From positions 2,170,001 to 2,234,000 of the forward strand of contig NZ_JBHTIF010000001.1 of the NCBI RefSeq assembly GCF_042677005.1: DNA of 64,000 bases, in the 5' to 3' direction. Source of the stretch: Lysobacter_I brunescens (GTDB lineage: Bacteria > Pseudomonadota > Gammaproteobacteria > Xanthomonadales > Xanthomonadaceae). Below, in pieces: positions 1 to 8,613 of this stretch (its first letter is position 1; each line of letters begins with the position of its first letter). Both the position numbers and the translations under genes were made by a program. The notes under the pieces were generated by a model. It was not told the origin of the DNA, did not search any database, and was given only the letters and a program-made list of their open reading frames with translations.

Positions 1-1278
1 TTGGCGATTGGAGGCCAGGACGCCCACCGAAAAGCCTGCGCCGTGATGCTGCAGCCGCACGAGGCTCGCCGAGGATGCCGGCTGGTCCACCTGTTCCGTG
101 GAATAGGCGCCGGGGATCAAGACCTGGCCGCCGCCATCGTCGCGCAGGGTGAAGGCCGTGCCGGACCAATGCGCCGTGCGCGCGGTACTGCGCAGGCCCC
201 AGCGCGGATACGTCACCGTGCGCGTGTAGATCGCTTCGGTCGGCGTGCGCAGAAGATCTGCCGATTCCAGGAAGAACGCCCGTGTTTCCGGGACATAGAG
301 AGCGAACTGCGTATTGCCCGATAGCTGGGGGACATCGAGCTGCACCTGGGAGAAATCGGGATTCAGGGTGCCATCGATGACCCATTCCGGGCTGGCCTGC
401 CACTTGAAGTCCAGTCCGACGTTCCACTCACGGTCGGCCGTCCTGCTGGAATCGGCATCGCGCTCGCCGGTCTGCCGATAGGTCAGGTTCGGACGCAGTT
501 CGAGCGCCGTAGCAGCCGGCGGTTCGATATCCTGCAGGGGCTGCATCGCGTCGATGAACGAGGTGGCCTCCAGGGGCACCGTCACCGACGTGATCGTATG
601 GAATCGGTCGCGCGGCACGTTGCGCACGATCATGATCCGCCATGGCCCTTTCCCGCTTTTCGAATAGCGCAGCGACGAAAACGGAACGCGGAAGACCGCC
701 GAGTAACCTTGTTCGCTGCGCCTGGCGGCGCCCTCGAAGACGAAGTCCGGCGAGAAGTCCTGGTTGTCGTCGTTCGTGTACAGCCCATCCCCGGTGCTTC
801 CGGAGGCGTTCATGCGAAAGAACTGCGCGGCCTTGCGCTGGCCGGTCGGGTCCATGAACAGCGCCACGAAATCCTGAGTGCGGTATACCGTGTCGTGCCT
901 CACCAATGGCGCGCGGATGAGTCCGGGTTCCGGATCCATCGCTTCGATGCCGACGTAGAGTGCATGCTCGTCGAACAGGACACGGACTTTCGTCCCATGC
1001 TCCGGTGTCGCCTGGAATCTGGGCGACCGCTCGACGAAGCCTTCGAACACAGGCGCCTGTTGCCAGACGGACTGAGCCATGGTCCCGTCCAGCACCACCT
1101 TCTCGTCAGCAGGCAGGCGCATGGAACGGATGGTGTTCTCGTCTGCACTCGCGATCATCGGGCTGACGAAAAACTGCGCCATCAGCAGCAGCTGGAGGCG
1201 CATCCCGGACTTGCGCGAAAAGCGGACGTTTGCTCGGGTCATGCGGTTTTGCGCGATCAACTTGATGCCCGGAGTCAT
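1..1278 (-). CDS. DUF5916 family protein, 3' end outside the window
   Basis: I read this frame from the minus strand. It stays open from an ATG at 1278 to the left edge, so only the first 426 codons are present. The N-terminus has a basic stretch and a hydrophobic segment ending in an Ala-Ser-Ala site before Asp-Glu-Asn, which fits a signal peptide. ATGs at 1242 and 1203 would give a shorter, more typical signal, and none of the three has a strong ribosome-binding site. A carbohydrate-binding-family-9-like domain follows (VVLDGTMAQSVWQQA, then VRVLFDEHALYVGIEAMD). After it comes the pattern of DUF5916 proteins (LNPDFSQVQLD, FFLESADLL), which usually continue into a C-terminal outer-membrane beta-barrel. 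The family has no settled function and I do not assign one. It lies 57 bp downstream of the ATP-grasp gene and in the same direction, so it could be the last gene of the operon or an ordinary neighbour. Confidence 0.75.
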   Translation of the reverse strand, partial: MTPGIKLIAQNRMTRANVRFSRKSGMRLQLLLMAQFFVSPMIASADENTIRSMRLPADEKVVLDGTMAQSVWQQAPVFEGFVERSPRFQATPEHGTKVRVLFDEHALYVGIEAMDPEPGLIRAPLVRHDTVYRTQDFVALFMDPTGQRKAAQFFRMNASGSTGDGLYTNDDNQDFSPDFVFEGAARRSEQGYSAVFRVPFSSLRYSKSGKGPWRIMIVRNVPRDRFHTITSVTVPLEATSFIDAMQPLQDIEPPAATALELRPNLTYRQTGERDADSSRTADREWNVGLDFKWQASPEWVIDGTLNPDFSQVQLDVPQLSGNTQFALYVPETRAFFLESADLLRTPTEAIYTRTVTYPRWGLRSTARTAHWSGTAFTLRDDGGGQVLIPGAYSTEQVDQPASSASLVRLQHHGAGFSVGVLASNRQ

Positions 1279-1335
1279 TTGGCTACGGTCCATGGTGGGC
1301 GACGGAAAGCACGTCACCGATGATTCGGCGCCGGA

Positions 1336-2589
1336 TCAAGCGGCGGGATGCCACGCCAGGCTTGCGAACAGTCCGGAGATGTAGTCGCGGACGTCCTCCG
1401 AGCGCTGCGCGCCGACGATTCCGCCGTAGGGAACCGACGGGAGGTCGTAGTCCGGCGAGTCGTCGAATGCTGCGTCCGGATCGCGCTCGTGCCATTCGAT
1501 GACGCGCGCGTCGCTCCTGAGCTGCTCGAAGGCGCCGGACTCCGACCAGCGCCCTTGGCGATAGCGATGCCCCGGCACGACATACCAGCCGCAATACTTC
1601 CCTTGCCTGGCGATCTGGCGCAGATCGAAATGACACTCGTCGACGAGCAGGCGAAGCTCGAGCTCCTGGAGATCGACGCCCCATGCCAGCGAGGTCGCCT
1701 GCGTCACGCCGGCACCACCGATGCGGTTGCCGATTTCCAGGAAGACCAGGCCGCGTTCGGATTCGATCGCCTCGAGGTGGAAGGCGCCGACCCGGATGCG
1801 CACCGCTTCGATGACGCGCTGGATCCAGGCAAGGCGCTCCGCGCCCAGGTCGATCTGATAGGAGCCCAGGGGCTCGTTCTCGTTGTAACGCTGGCAAGTG
1901 CCGATGTAGCGGCTGCCGCAGGCGGCTTCGACCACGCCGTCCCGCACCAGTCCATCGAAATGGACGATGGGTCCGCCGACGAATTCCTCGAGTTCGTAGG
2001 CATCGTAATTCGGTCGTTCGCCATCGATGGCCGCCACGCCTGTGCAGTGGCCATCGATGGCGGCCATGGCGGATGAGGCGTTTTCGAAAATGACGACATC
2101 CTCGCTGCCGGCGCCATGCGTCGGTTTCAGCACTGTCCTGCCGGTCCACTCGAGTGAGGCATTGCCGCTGCGCAGCGTGGCCAGCGAGATGAAGCGAGGA
2201 GCGTCGATTCCCATCGCCGTCACCGCCTTCTTCATCGCGACCTTGTCGCGCACGAGCCGGGCATCGGAAAGACTGGGTCCGTGCACGCCCAGCGCATCGC
2301 GCAGTTCCGCTGCAGCGAGCAACTCGTATTCCGACAGGGAGATGATGCGGTCGAAAGGACGTGTGTCGTCGTCTCCTTCGCCCGGCGATGCCTTCAGCGC
2401 TTCCAGCACCGACTGGCAGATGCCGCTTGCGCTGTCCTCCCGGACGACTCTCCTGCATCGCAGGTCTGGCGGAACGCTCTTGAGCTTTTCGGCCGTGCCG
2501 ACGTAGACCACATCGTGCAGGTCGTGGTCGATGCCGTTGTGGTACAGCATCTTGGCGTAATCGATCTTGTGCAGGATCAGGATTTTCAT
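1336..2589 (-). CDS. ATP-grasp ligase, first of two in the cluster
   Basis: A 417-aa ATP-grasp protein with the usual fold order: an N-terminal alpha/beta lobe, the central ATP-binding lobe with TVLKPTHGAGSEDV and the hinge ELEEFVGGP, and a C-terminal lobe with the Mg-binding segment GLVFLEIGNRIGG. ATP-grasp enzymes activate a carboxylate as acyl phosphate and attack it with an amine or thiol; in antibiotic pathways such as bacilysin (BacD) they join amino acids. The substrate cannot be read from the sequence. The gene starts 7 bp after the exporter gene ends, so the two are surely cotranscribed. It is only distantly similar to the second ATP-grasp gene at 4087-5355, which suggests two different couplings and not a recent duplication. 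It might instead ligate a non-amino-acid acid. Confidence 0.85.
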   Translation of the reverse strand: MKILILHKIDYAKMLYHNGIDHDLHDVVYVGTAEKLKSVPPDLRCRRVVREDSASGICQSVLEALKASPGEGDDDTRPFDRIISLSEYELLAAAELRDALGVHGPSLSDARLVRDKVAMKKAVTAMGIDAPRFISLATLRSGNASLEWTGRTVLKPTHGAGSEDVVIFENASSAMAAIDGHCTGVAAIDGERPNYDAYELEEFVGGPIVHFDGLVRDGVVEAACGSRYIGTCQRYNENEPLGSYQIDLGAERLAWIQRVIEAVRIRVGAFHLEAIESERGLVFLEIGNRIGGAGVTQATSLAWGVDLQELELRLLVDECHFDLRQIARQGKYCGWYVVPGHRYRQGRWSESGAFEQLRSDARVIEWHERDPDAAFDDSPDYDLPSVPYGGIVGAQRSEDVRDYISGLFASLAWHPAA

Positions 2590-2596
2590 GCGTGAT

Positions 2597-4090
2597 TCAA
2601 TGCCATGTGCGGCTCGGCTCGATGGCTGCCGTCCGATGCCGAGTGCGGATGTTGAAGAGGAGATGGAGGGCCGCGAGTGCCGCGAGCATCGCGAACATCA
2701 CCAGAAAGGCGCTACGCATCGAGTCGGCCGCGCCCGAGGCCGCAGCCATCGCATGCGCAGCGTCCGCAGGGTCCATCGACGACACGCGTGCCATCAGTTC
2801 ACGGGCGATCGGATCGGCACTGGCCAGCAGGCCTCCGCAGACCGCCACGCCGATGGACTGACCGAGCATGCGCGACAGGTAGAACAGGGAGGTCGCGCTT
2901 CCCCGCACGGTATCGGTGACGGCGGATTGCAGGGCGACGGAGAAGATGACGCTGCACGCGCCCAGGCCGATGCCGAGGACGCCCGACATCGCAAGAACCA
3001 GGATAAGTCCTTCGTTTCCGGACTGCAGTGCAGCCAGGCACAGCCCGAGCGAGCCGGCCAGTACGATCGCCCCGGCCAGGTTGACGAGCGTGCCATGATG
3101 CTGCGAGCGGATGAGCATGCCGACGCCGATACCGCTGAAGGTCCAGGTCAACGTCATCACGGCGACCGTCGAGCTGATCGCCAGGTAGTCCGCTCGCAGG
3201 ACCACCGCAGCGAAGGTCGGGACATACACGGTCAACCCCATCGCGATCGCGCCACAGATGAAGGCAGAGACCACCGCCTTCAGCACCACCGGGAGGCGGA
3301 GAAGGCTGGTCGGGAACAGTGCGGAAGCGGCATCCTGCTGGGAGCGCCACAGGAGGATCGCGGATACGGCGCCGATGAGTCCGATCGCCAGCCATTGCAT
3401 TGGCGATATGGACTGGCCGTGGACGAGCGCGATCATGGTCGCGAGCAGCGTCACGCACAGGTATGCGGACGGCATGACGGCGAGGCTGCGATCCGCATTC
3501 TCTTCCCCTGCCTCATTGCTCGGCCTGCCGCGATAGAAGCCGACCAGGAGTATCGTGGAGATCACCACGATCGGGAGGTTGATCCAGAAGATGTAGCGCC
3601 AGTCTAGGATCTCCATGATCGCCGAGCCGATGACCGGCCCGGAGATGGCAGCGATGCCCCATACGGCACTCCCCATCGCCTGGTACTTGCCTCTCGACTG
3701 ATCGGAAATGACATCGTTGAGCGCAGCCGTGCCGACGGTGATGAGGCCGCCCGCGCCGACACCCTGGAGCACGCGGAAGAGCACCAGGGACAGCATGTCC
3801 CACGCCAGCCCGCAGGCCAGCGTTCCTGCAAAGAAGATGGCTGCCGCGAACACGAAGCAACCCTTGCGACCGAGGCGGTCCGAGGCGCTTCCGAACAGCG
3901 GCATGGTGACCGCCTGGGCAATCAGGTAGGCGCTGAATACCCAGCTCATGTCCGAAAGGCCGCCGAAACTCTGGATGACGGTCGGAATCGCCGCGACCAC
4001 CACGGTCGATTCCATCGCGATCGCATACGAGCAGAGCAGTACGGCCGCCAGAACCGCTAGGTGTGGCTTCCTGTTGCCGGCGGGGGTCAT
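2597..4090 (-). CDS. MFS drug/product exporter (DHA2/EmrB-like)
   Basis: A 497-aa multi-helix membrane protein of the major facilitator superfamily. The conserved loop 2-3 motif is present (GSASDRLGRKG), as are helix 1 with MESTVVVAAIPT, typical of the DHA2 (EmrB/QacA-like) drug:proton antiporters, and the helix 5 region GPVIGSAI. The start is the ATG at 4090, which overlaps the stop of the upstream ATP-grasp gene as ATGA. A longer reading up to 4273 lies wholly inside that gene and has no transporter-like residues, so I reject it. Between two ATP-grasp ligase genes its likely job is to export the product of the cluster and give self-resistance, as BacE does for bacilysin. This role is inference from context. 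Confidence 0.88.
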   Translation of the reverse strand: MTPAGNRKPHLAVLAAVLLCSYAIAMESTVVVAAIPTVIQSFGGLSDMSWVFSAYLIAQAVTMPLFGSASDRLGRKGCFVFAAAIFFAGTLACGLAWDMLSLVLFRVLQGVGAGGLITVGTAALNDVISDQSRGKYQAMGSAVWGIAAISGPVIGSAIMEILDWRYIFWINLPIVVISTILLVGFYRGRPSNEAGEENADRSLAVMPSAYLCVTLLATMIALVHGQSISPMQWLAIGLIGAVSAILLWRSQQDAASALFPTSLLRLPVVLKAVVSAFICGAIAMGLTVYVPTFAAVVLRADYLAISSTVAVMTLTWTFSGIGVGMLIRSQHHGTLVNLAGAIVLAGSLGLCLAALQSGNEGLILVLAMSGVLGIGLGACSVIFSVALQSAVTDTVRGSATSLFYLSRMLGQSIGVAVCGGLLASADPIARELMARVSSMDPADAAHAMAAASGAADSMRSAFLVMFAMLAALAALHLLFNIRTRHRTAAIEPSRTWH

Positions 4091-5355
4091 CGGGGGGCGA
4101 CTTTGTAGATCTGCTGCGAGAGCGATGCCGCGATCTGCAGGTGCTCGCTGAGGAACCCATCGACCGGATCGTCCGGCCAGTAGAACTGCACGCAGCCATC
4201 GCGACTGTTGGAGTCGTGGCTTCGCACGATCAGGTCGCCCGGCTTGCGCCAGGTGTAGATCGTCTGCACGCAATCGGGCAGGGTTTCGGTTGCCGGCAGG
4301 TTGACCTGCTCGACGACGCCTGCAGCCGCATTCATGAATGAGATCGCGGCGCGTCCGCGGAGCTCGATGCCGTGCGGCTCGTAGTCGTCGCGCAGGTAGG
4401 ACTTCGTGTGCATCTCGAAGGCATTGATGCCCGAAGTGCTTTCGATCATGTCGAAGGTGCCGTCGCCGGGCGGACGCGCGTTGAGCTCCATGAGGACGAC
4501 GCGATTCTCGTCATAGACCTTCATCTCCACCTCGACCACGCCGCGGTCGACCCCGAGCGCACGGCAGGCTGCCTCTGCAGTTTCGCGTATGACCCGGCTC
4601 TTGTTGAACACGCTTGGCATCGAATGACCCATCTCGACGAAGTAGGGCTTCGCGCCGAGATACTTGTCGTCGACGGTGAGCGCGACCACGCCGCGCTTCG
4701 AGGTGGCGAGCGTCACCGAGACCTCGTGGGGAGCGTCGATGTACTCCTCCACGAGGAACAGGGATTCATCGAGCCCGTGGCGCTGCTGGTAGCCGCTCAT
4801 CGCCTGCCGCAGATGGGCATAGGCGGCACCCAGTTCGGACTGTTCCCTCACCAGCATCACGCCTTCGCTGCCGCCCGCGTTGCGCGGCTTGACGACGACG
4901 GGGAAGCCGAGCTGCGGCGCGTGGGTCTCCAGTTCTTCCAGCGTCGTGAACGGCATGTAGCGTGGAACCGGAAGCCCGGCGGCTTCGAAGGCCTTGCGCA
5001 TTTCGTACTTGTTGCGCGCCCGGCCGATCGTCGCTTCGCTGAGGTAGGGCAGGCCGTAAGTCCTGGCGATCTCCAGTCCGGCTTCCATGCACATTTCGAT
5101 CAAGGGCACGATTGCCCTCGGCTTGGCGCCCGTGCGGGCGCGGAAGCGCTCGATCGCGGCCAGGGCCTCTTTCGGATGGCAATGGTTGCCGTTGATCGTG
5201 AGGTCGGCGAACGCATGCCCGTTGATCGTCGCGTTGGGGTACATCACGGCGACAGGCATGTCGGTCGCACGCACTGCGCCGAGGAGCGATCGATCGCGGA
5301 ATTTCTCGGAGCCGAGGATCAGGCAGTAATCTTGGCCTTTGCGGTTTGTTTCCAT
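4087..5355 (-). CDS. ATP-grasp ligase, second of two in the cluster
   Basis: A 422-aa ATP-grasp enzyme resembling the L-amino-acid ligase/carbamoyl-phosphate-synthase-like group. Seen in order: an N-terminal Rossmann-like lobe (DYCLILGSEKFRDR), the ATP-binding lysine segment FPVVVKPRNAGGSEGV, the hinge FLVEEYIDAPHEVSV, and the catalytic Mg-ligand block VLMELNARPPGDG. I chose the ATG at 5355 because GGAG lies about 10 bases upstream; the in-frame ATG at 5394 has weaker support. It probably forms a peptide or amide bond using an intermediate from the tryptophan branch, but the substrates are unknown. Its last bases overlap the exporter start (ATGA), so translation is coupled. Confidence 0.87.
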   Translation of the reverse strand: METNRKGQDYCLILGSEKFRDRSLLGAVRATDMPVAVMYPNATINGHAFADLTINGNHCHPKEALAAIERFRARTGAKPRAIVPLIEMCMEAGLEIARTYGLPYLSEATIGRARNKYEMRKAFEAAGLPVPRYMPFTTLEELETHAPQLGFPVVVKPRNAGGSEGVMLVREQSELGAAYAHLRQAMSGYQQRHGLDESLFLVEEYIDAPHEVSVTLATSKRGVVALTVDDKYLGAKPYFVEMGHSMPSVFNKSRVIRETAEAACRALGVDRGVVEVEMKVYDENRVVLMELNARPPGDGTFDMIESTSGINAFEMHTKSYLRDDYEPHGIELRGRAAISFMNAAAGVVEQVNLPATETLPDCVQTIYTWRKPGDLIVRSHDSNSRDGCVQFYWPDDPVDGFLSEHLQIAASLSQQIYKVAPR

Positions 5356-5415
5356 CGCGGGGAACTCCAGGTATGAACTCGGGGGCATTGGCATGCGGAG
5401 GGTGGTTGGTTCGCC

Positions 5416-6057
5416 TCAACGCGAGCGGGCGGAGGAAAGCATGGTGTCGGCGAGCTTGCGTTCGGCCGACATGTCCATCTTGCGAAGCGCCTCGACGATG
5501 CCTTGTCGATCCGCAGGGTTGCGTTGCTGGCCGACCTGCCATTTGCCGATCAGCTGGGTGATCTCGATGTCGATGCCGACGATGTGCTCCACCAGCGCAC
5601 CGATGAAATCCTGCGGCGCTTCATCGACCCGCCAGGCGTTCTCCCTGCCAGCCTCGAAGTAATCGGTCATGCTGCGGACATCGGCGGCGAGCGTCGCGGC
5701 GTCGCGCACGAGCCGGATCCTGCCGCGTGCGTGGACCACGCTGTAGTACCAACTCGGCTGGACACGGCCGTGCTTGGTGCGCGATGGATACCACGATGGC
5801 GAGATGTAGGCGCTCGGTCCGGAGAAGACGACCAGGCATTCCAGTCCATCCGGGACGATCGACCAGAATTCATTGTCCCTTGCGGCATGCGTCTTGAGCA
5901 TGCCGAGCGGGCTCGTGGCGGTTTCCAGCACGAAGGGAAGGTGGTCGACGGACGGCCCCCTGTCTGTCTGGATGATCAGCGTGCCCAATGGGTATTCGCG
6001 GATCAGGCCATGCAGCCGTGATCGGTCCTGGACGTCGAAGAGCGGTTGTCTATGCAT
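5416..6057 (-). CDS. PaiB-like FMN-binding split-barrel protein
   Basis: This 213-aa protein has the pattern of the PaiB/FMN-binding negative regulator family. Seen: an N-terminal FDVQDRSRLHGLIREYPLGTLI, then VDHLPFVLE, LKTHAARDNEFW, FSGPSAYISPSWYPS, a PSWYYSVVHARGRI strand, and a C-terminal IVGIDIEITQLIGKWQVGQ helix. These are the signature segments of PaiB proteins, which adopt a flavin-reductase-like split barrel. Family members have been called regulators of degradative enzymes, but many sit in biosynthetic clusters and the fold is equally suited to a flavin-dependent reductase or oxidase. I chose the ATG at 6057 because family proteins start just before this point; an ATG at 6090 is in frame. 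Inside this operon a redox or flavin-handling step is as likely as a regulatory one. Confidence 0.8.
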   Translation of the reverse strand: MHRQPLFDVQDRSRLHGLIREYPLGTLIIQTDRGPSVDHLPFVLETATSPLGMLKTHAARDNEFWSIVPDGLECLVVFSGPSAYISPSWYPSRTKHGRVQPSWYYSVVHARGRIRLVRDAATLAADVRSMTDYFEAGRENAWRVDEAPQDFIGALVEHIVGIDIEITQLIGKWQVGQQRNPADRQGIVEALRKMDMSAERKLADTMLSSARSR

Positions 6058-6102
6058 CGATGTTGGGCCTCGCGCGGCACTGCATGCCACGCCTGAGCTT
6101 GT

Positions 6103-6516
6103 TCAGGGCGTCGGAGTCACGGTCTTGCGAAGGTCGCTCATGCCCATGCTTTCCAGCACGTCGGGCGTCTTCGCGAAACGGATGTTCCCGTAACCGACGA
6201 TTTCAATGTGGTTGCCCCACGGATCGAGGAACCCCAGAAAGCGGCCCGGCAGCAGCGGAATGCCCAGTTCGATCAGGCGGGCGCGGACTTTTTCCTTGTC
6301 GTCGACGACAAGCCCGAAGTGGCGATCGCCGTCTGATTCCTGCACGCGTCCCTTGGTGAGTGCGATGAACTGGTCGCCGAGCTCAAGCGAACAGCGGTCT
6401 TCTTCGAGATCGTCCACTTCGAAGGTCATGAGCTGGCTGTAGAAGGCGATTGCCTCCTTGATGTCGCCCACTTCGAGTGAGACATGATTGATGCCGACGG
6501 CTCTTGCGAGGGTCAT
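6103..6516 (-). CDS. VOC (glyoxalase/dioxygenase fold) family protein
   Basis: A 137-aa single-module vicinal-oxygen-chelate protein. It begins with INHVSLEVGDIKEAIAFYSQ, the classic first beta-alpha unit, and closes with GFLDPWGNHIEIVGY, the second half with a potential metal-ligand glutamate. Potential metal ligands are His10 in the first strand, a central histidine in RHFGLVV and the terminal Glu of HIEIVGY, so a bound divalent metal is plausible. VOC proteins include isomerases, ring-cleaving dioxygenases, lyases and drug-binding resistance proteins, and this one cannot be placed in any of them from sequence alone. It lies 15 bp after the aminotransferase gene and 45 bp before the PaiB-like gene, inside the operon. 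It could act on an aromatic intermediate or bind the product for immunity. Confidence 0.8.
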   Translation of the reverse strand: MTLARAVGINHVSLEVGDIKEAIAFYSQLMTFEVDDLEEDRCSLELGDQFIALTKGRVQESDGDRHFGLVVDDKEKVRARLIELGIPLLPGRFLGFLDPWGNHIEIVGYGNIRFAKTPDVLESMGMSDLRKTVTPTP

Positions 6517-6531
6517 GGAAGGTTCCTTGGT

Positions 6532-7677
6532 TCAGTCGTTGACAGTGGACAGGGCGTCGGCTTCGTTCTCGGCTTCCACGCCGGCCGTCTTCACTTTCTG
6601 GAAGGCCTCGATGAACTTGCGGGTCGCCCACGGGCCGGATACGGTGACGCGTACCCAGTCGGTGAACTGTGCATCGGTGAACGGACGGCGAACCAGGATT
6701 CCTTGCGCTGCAAGGCTGGAGACCATCTCATCCGGCGTGATGCGGTCGCAGTGGACCAGGACGAAATTGCCGCGCGTGTCGCGATAGCGAACATCGAGGT
6801 CGTCGAGTGCGGCGAAGATCTTCGCCTTGCTGCTCGTCACCATCTCGCGATATTCCTCCACGTATTCCGGATGGTCGAGCACCCATTCCGCGAAATGGGC
6901 CGACAGTGCCGAGATTTCGTAGAGCGGACGGCACTTGACGATATGCGCCATCAGCTCTGGGTTCGACATCAGGAAGCCGACCCGCGCACCGGCCAGGCCG
7001 TGCGCCTTGGACATCGTGCGCGAGATGATCACGTTGTCGAACTCGGCGAGCAGGGGCATGTGCTCGCTGCGGTCGCCGCCGACGTACAGGTAGGCTTCAT
7101 CGATCAGGAGAAGAACGCCGCGCGCGTGCAGGTACTGCGCCAGTTCGCGCATCTCGGGCACGGTGATCGAAGTGCCGACGAAGCCGCTTGGATCTTCCAT
7201 GACCATCAGTTTCGTCTTCGGGCCAACGGCCGCCTTCATGCGCTCCAGATCGGGCAGCCAGTCCCGGACCGGGATTGATACCACCTCGGCGCCGGCAAGC
7301 TGCGCATAGATGGAGAACATGAAGTACGAGGGGGCATGCAGGATGATCTCATCTGCCGGCGAGATGCAGGCGTCGAAAAGTGCCTTGATGGCGACATCCG
7401 AGCCGTTGCCCAGCAGGACTTGGTCAGTCCCGACGCCGTTCTGTTGCGCGAACTTTTCGTAGAGAGGACGCAGGTTCGGGTATCCCCAGACAAGCTCCTG
7501 GGAGATCGTCTGCCTGAAGCTTTCGAACGGCTCGTCGTCGAAAGCGTGGAGATTCTCGTTCTTGTCGAGGCGCAGGTAAGCAAGGCGATCGGCCAGCTCG
7601 TCCCGGATCACCTCGCGATCGAGGGCCATCACATTCGGTTTTACGTATTTGCTGACGGATCGGTTCGTGTCGTTCAT
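6532..7677 (-). CDS. Class I/II PLP aminotransferase (HisC-like)
   Basis: A 381-aa fold-type I PLP enzyme close to histidinol-phosphate/aromatic aminotransferases. Seen: substrate-arm LRLDKNENLHAFDD, the cofactor phosphate region LLGNGSDVAIKAL, LLLIDEAYLYVGG with the pyridine-N Asp193, and the Schiff-base lysine K224 in SRTMSKAHGLAGARVGF. The usual NPxNPTG motif is replaced by EDPSGFVGT near residues 161-169, which is odd for a plain transaminase. It probably transaminates an aromatic or keto-acid intermediate; kynurenine-type substrates would cyclise to quinoline acids. The ATG at 7677 is preferred: the in-frame extension to 7902 looks non-coding. The 228-bp gap upstream of it is the largest within the operon and may hold a second promoter, though I could not identify one. 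Confidence 0.83.
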   Translation of the reverse strand: MNDTNRSVSKYVKPNVMALDREVIRDELADRLAYLRLDKNENLHAFDDEPFESFRQTISQELVWGYPNLRPLYEKFAQQNGVGTDQVLLGNGSDVAIKALFDACISPADEIILHAPSYFMFSIYAQLAGAEVVSIPVRDWLPDLERMKAAVGPKTKLMVMEDPSGFVGTSITVPEMRELAQYLHARGVLLLIDEAYLYVGGDRSEHMPLLAEFDNVIISRTMSKAHGLAGARVGFLMSNPELMAHIVKCRPLYEISALSAHFAEWVLDHPEYVEEYREMVTSSKAKIFAALDDLDVRYRDTRGNFVLVHCDRITPDEMVSSLAAQGILVRRPFTDAQFTDWVRVTVSGPWATRKFIEAFQKVKTAGVEAENEADALSTVND

Positions 7678-7905
7678 GTTTTCGGTTCCAGGTGTCGTGC
7701 GTCCTGCAGGACGGCGTTCTGATGCGGGGCTGTTTCGTTCGGAGTCGGTCTTCGATCCGTGCATGGGCATGAGGTCGGAGGCTTGGCGAAGGCTTGCCCG
7801 ACGGTTACACAAGCCAGGAGCGGTCATCTGCCGGCAGTGCCTGGCATGATGTCGTCCCGCACTGCCTGTCCAGGCGAGATACGCCATGCATGTGCGGAGC
7901 AAGGC

Positions 7906-8613
7906 TCATGCGTAGGCTCCCGCCAATGCGGCGCGTGCTTCCCACAACTCCGGGAAGAGCCGGTGGTTCAGCATGTTCGCCAACGTCTGGACGGGCATGC
8001 CCTTGGTGCCGATCCCGCCAGTGCCGATGGTGCGTACTGCGACGAAAAGATGTTCAAGGCGCCAGACCGACACCTTTCCATCCAGGTCGATCAATGCCTC
8101 CGCAAGCACGTACAGCGGCTGATCGTGACCACTTCGGAAGATTTCCTGCAGGTCGCTGCGGGAAGCCCCGCATTGCGCCAGGAAGGCGGCATGAAGGCGA
8201 GGTGCGGCACGACGCAGCGAGGACCAGCCCGGAGACTCCAGGCCGGAGCCCTTGCCCAATGCAGGTCGCAGTGCGCCGAAATCGAAGGACGACATCTTGG
8301 ACAGCAGCTTGAGTTGTCCCGTGATCAGGTCGATGCAGTCGGTCGCACGGCCCAGGATCTGCGCTGCAGCCATGGGTCGAGCATCATGGATCAGCGTGAT
8401 CGCATGTTCGATCTCGAATACGGCCTGTTTCAGCCAGAGCTCGGTCGACTGGTGCACGCACTGGAACAGGCGCTCATCCCGATGCAGCAGTTCGTCGTCG
8501 GGACGCTGCAGGCTCAGCAGCATGTCCGTACGCATGTAGCTTGCATATTCCGATTCCCCGGCAGTCGGAGGGATCTGATTCGCCACTTCGTTCGTCACAG
8601 GACATTCGTTCAC
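7906..8613 (-). CDS. Tryptophan 2,3-dioxygenase-like heme protein, short form
   Basis: A 235-aa member of the tryptophan 2,3-dioxygenase family, expected to open the indole ring to N-formylkynurenine using heme iron and O2. The distal histidine is present as H54 in DERLFQCVHQSTELW. The substrate-loop region GKGSGLESPG matches the family's SSGFQS segment. The heme-ligand histidine is H188 in VSVWRLEHLF, followed by the conserved glycine/threonine loop (IGTGGIGTKG) and the C-terminal LFPELWEAR. It is shorter than most bacterial enzymes (about 270-300 aa), with a reduced region between the substrate loop and the heme-ligand helix. The start is probably the GTG at 8613, whose GTGA overlaps the formamidase stop. 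With the formamidase it gives a complete tryptophan-to-kynurenine step. Confidence 0.85.
   Translation of the reverse strand: MNECPVTNEVANQIPPTAGESEYASYMRTDMLLSLQRPDDELLHRDERLFQCVHQSTELWLKQAVFEIEHAITLIHDARPMAAAQILGRATDCIDLITGQLKLLSKMSSFDFGALRPALGKGSGLESPGWSSLRRAAPRLHAAFLAQCGASRSDLQEIFRSGHDQPLYVLAEALIDLDGKVSVWRLEHLFVAVRTIGTGGIGTKGMPVQTLANMLNHRLFPELWEARAALAGAYA

Noticed and set aside
4090..4273. N-terminal extension of the MFS gene to 4273
   Set aside because: The added residues lie in the ATP-grasp gene and are polar, unlike a transporter N-terminus; the ATG at 4090 gives an ATGA overlap.
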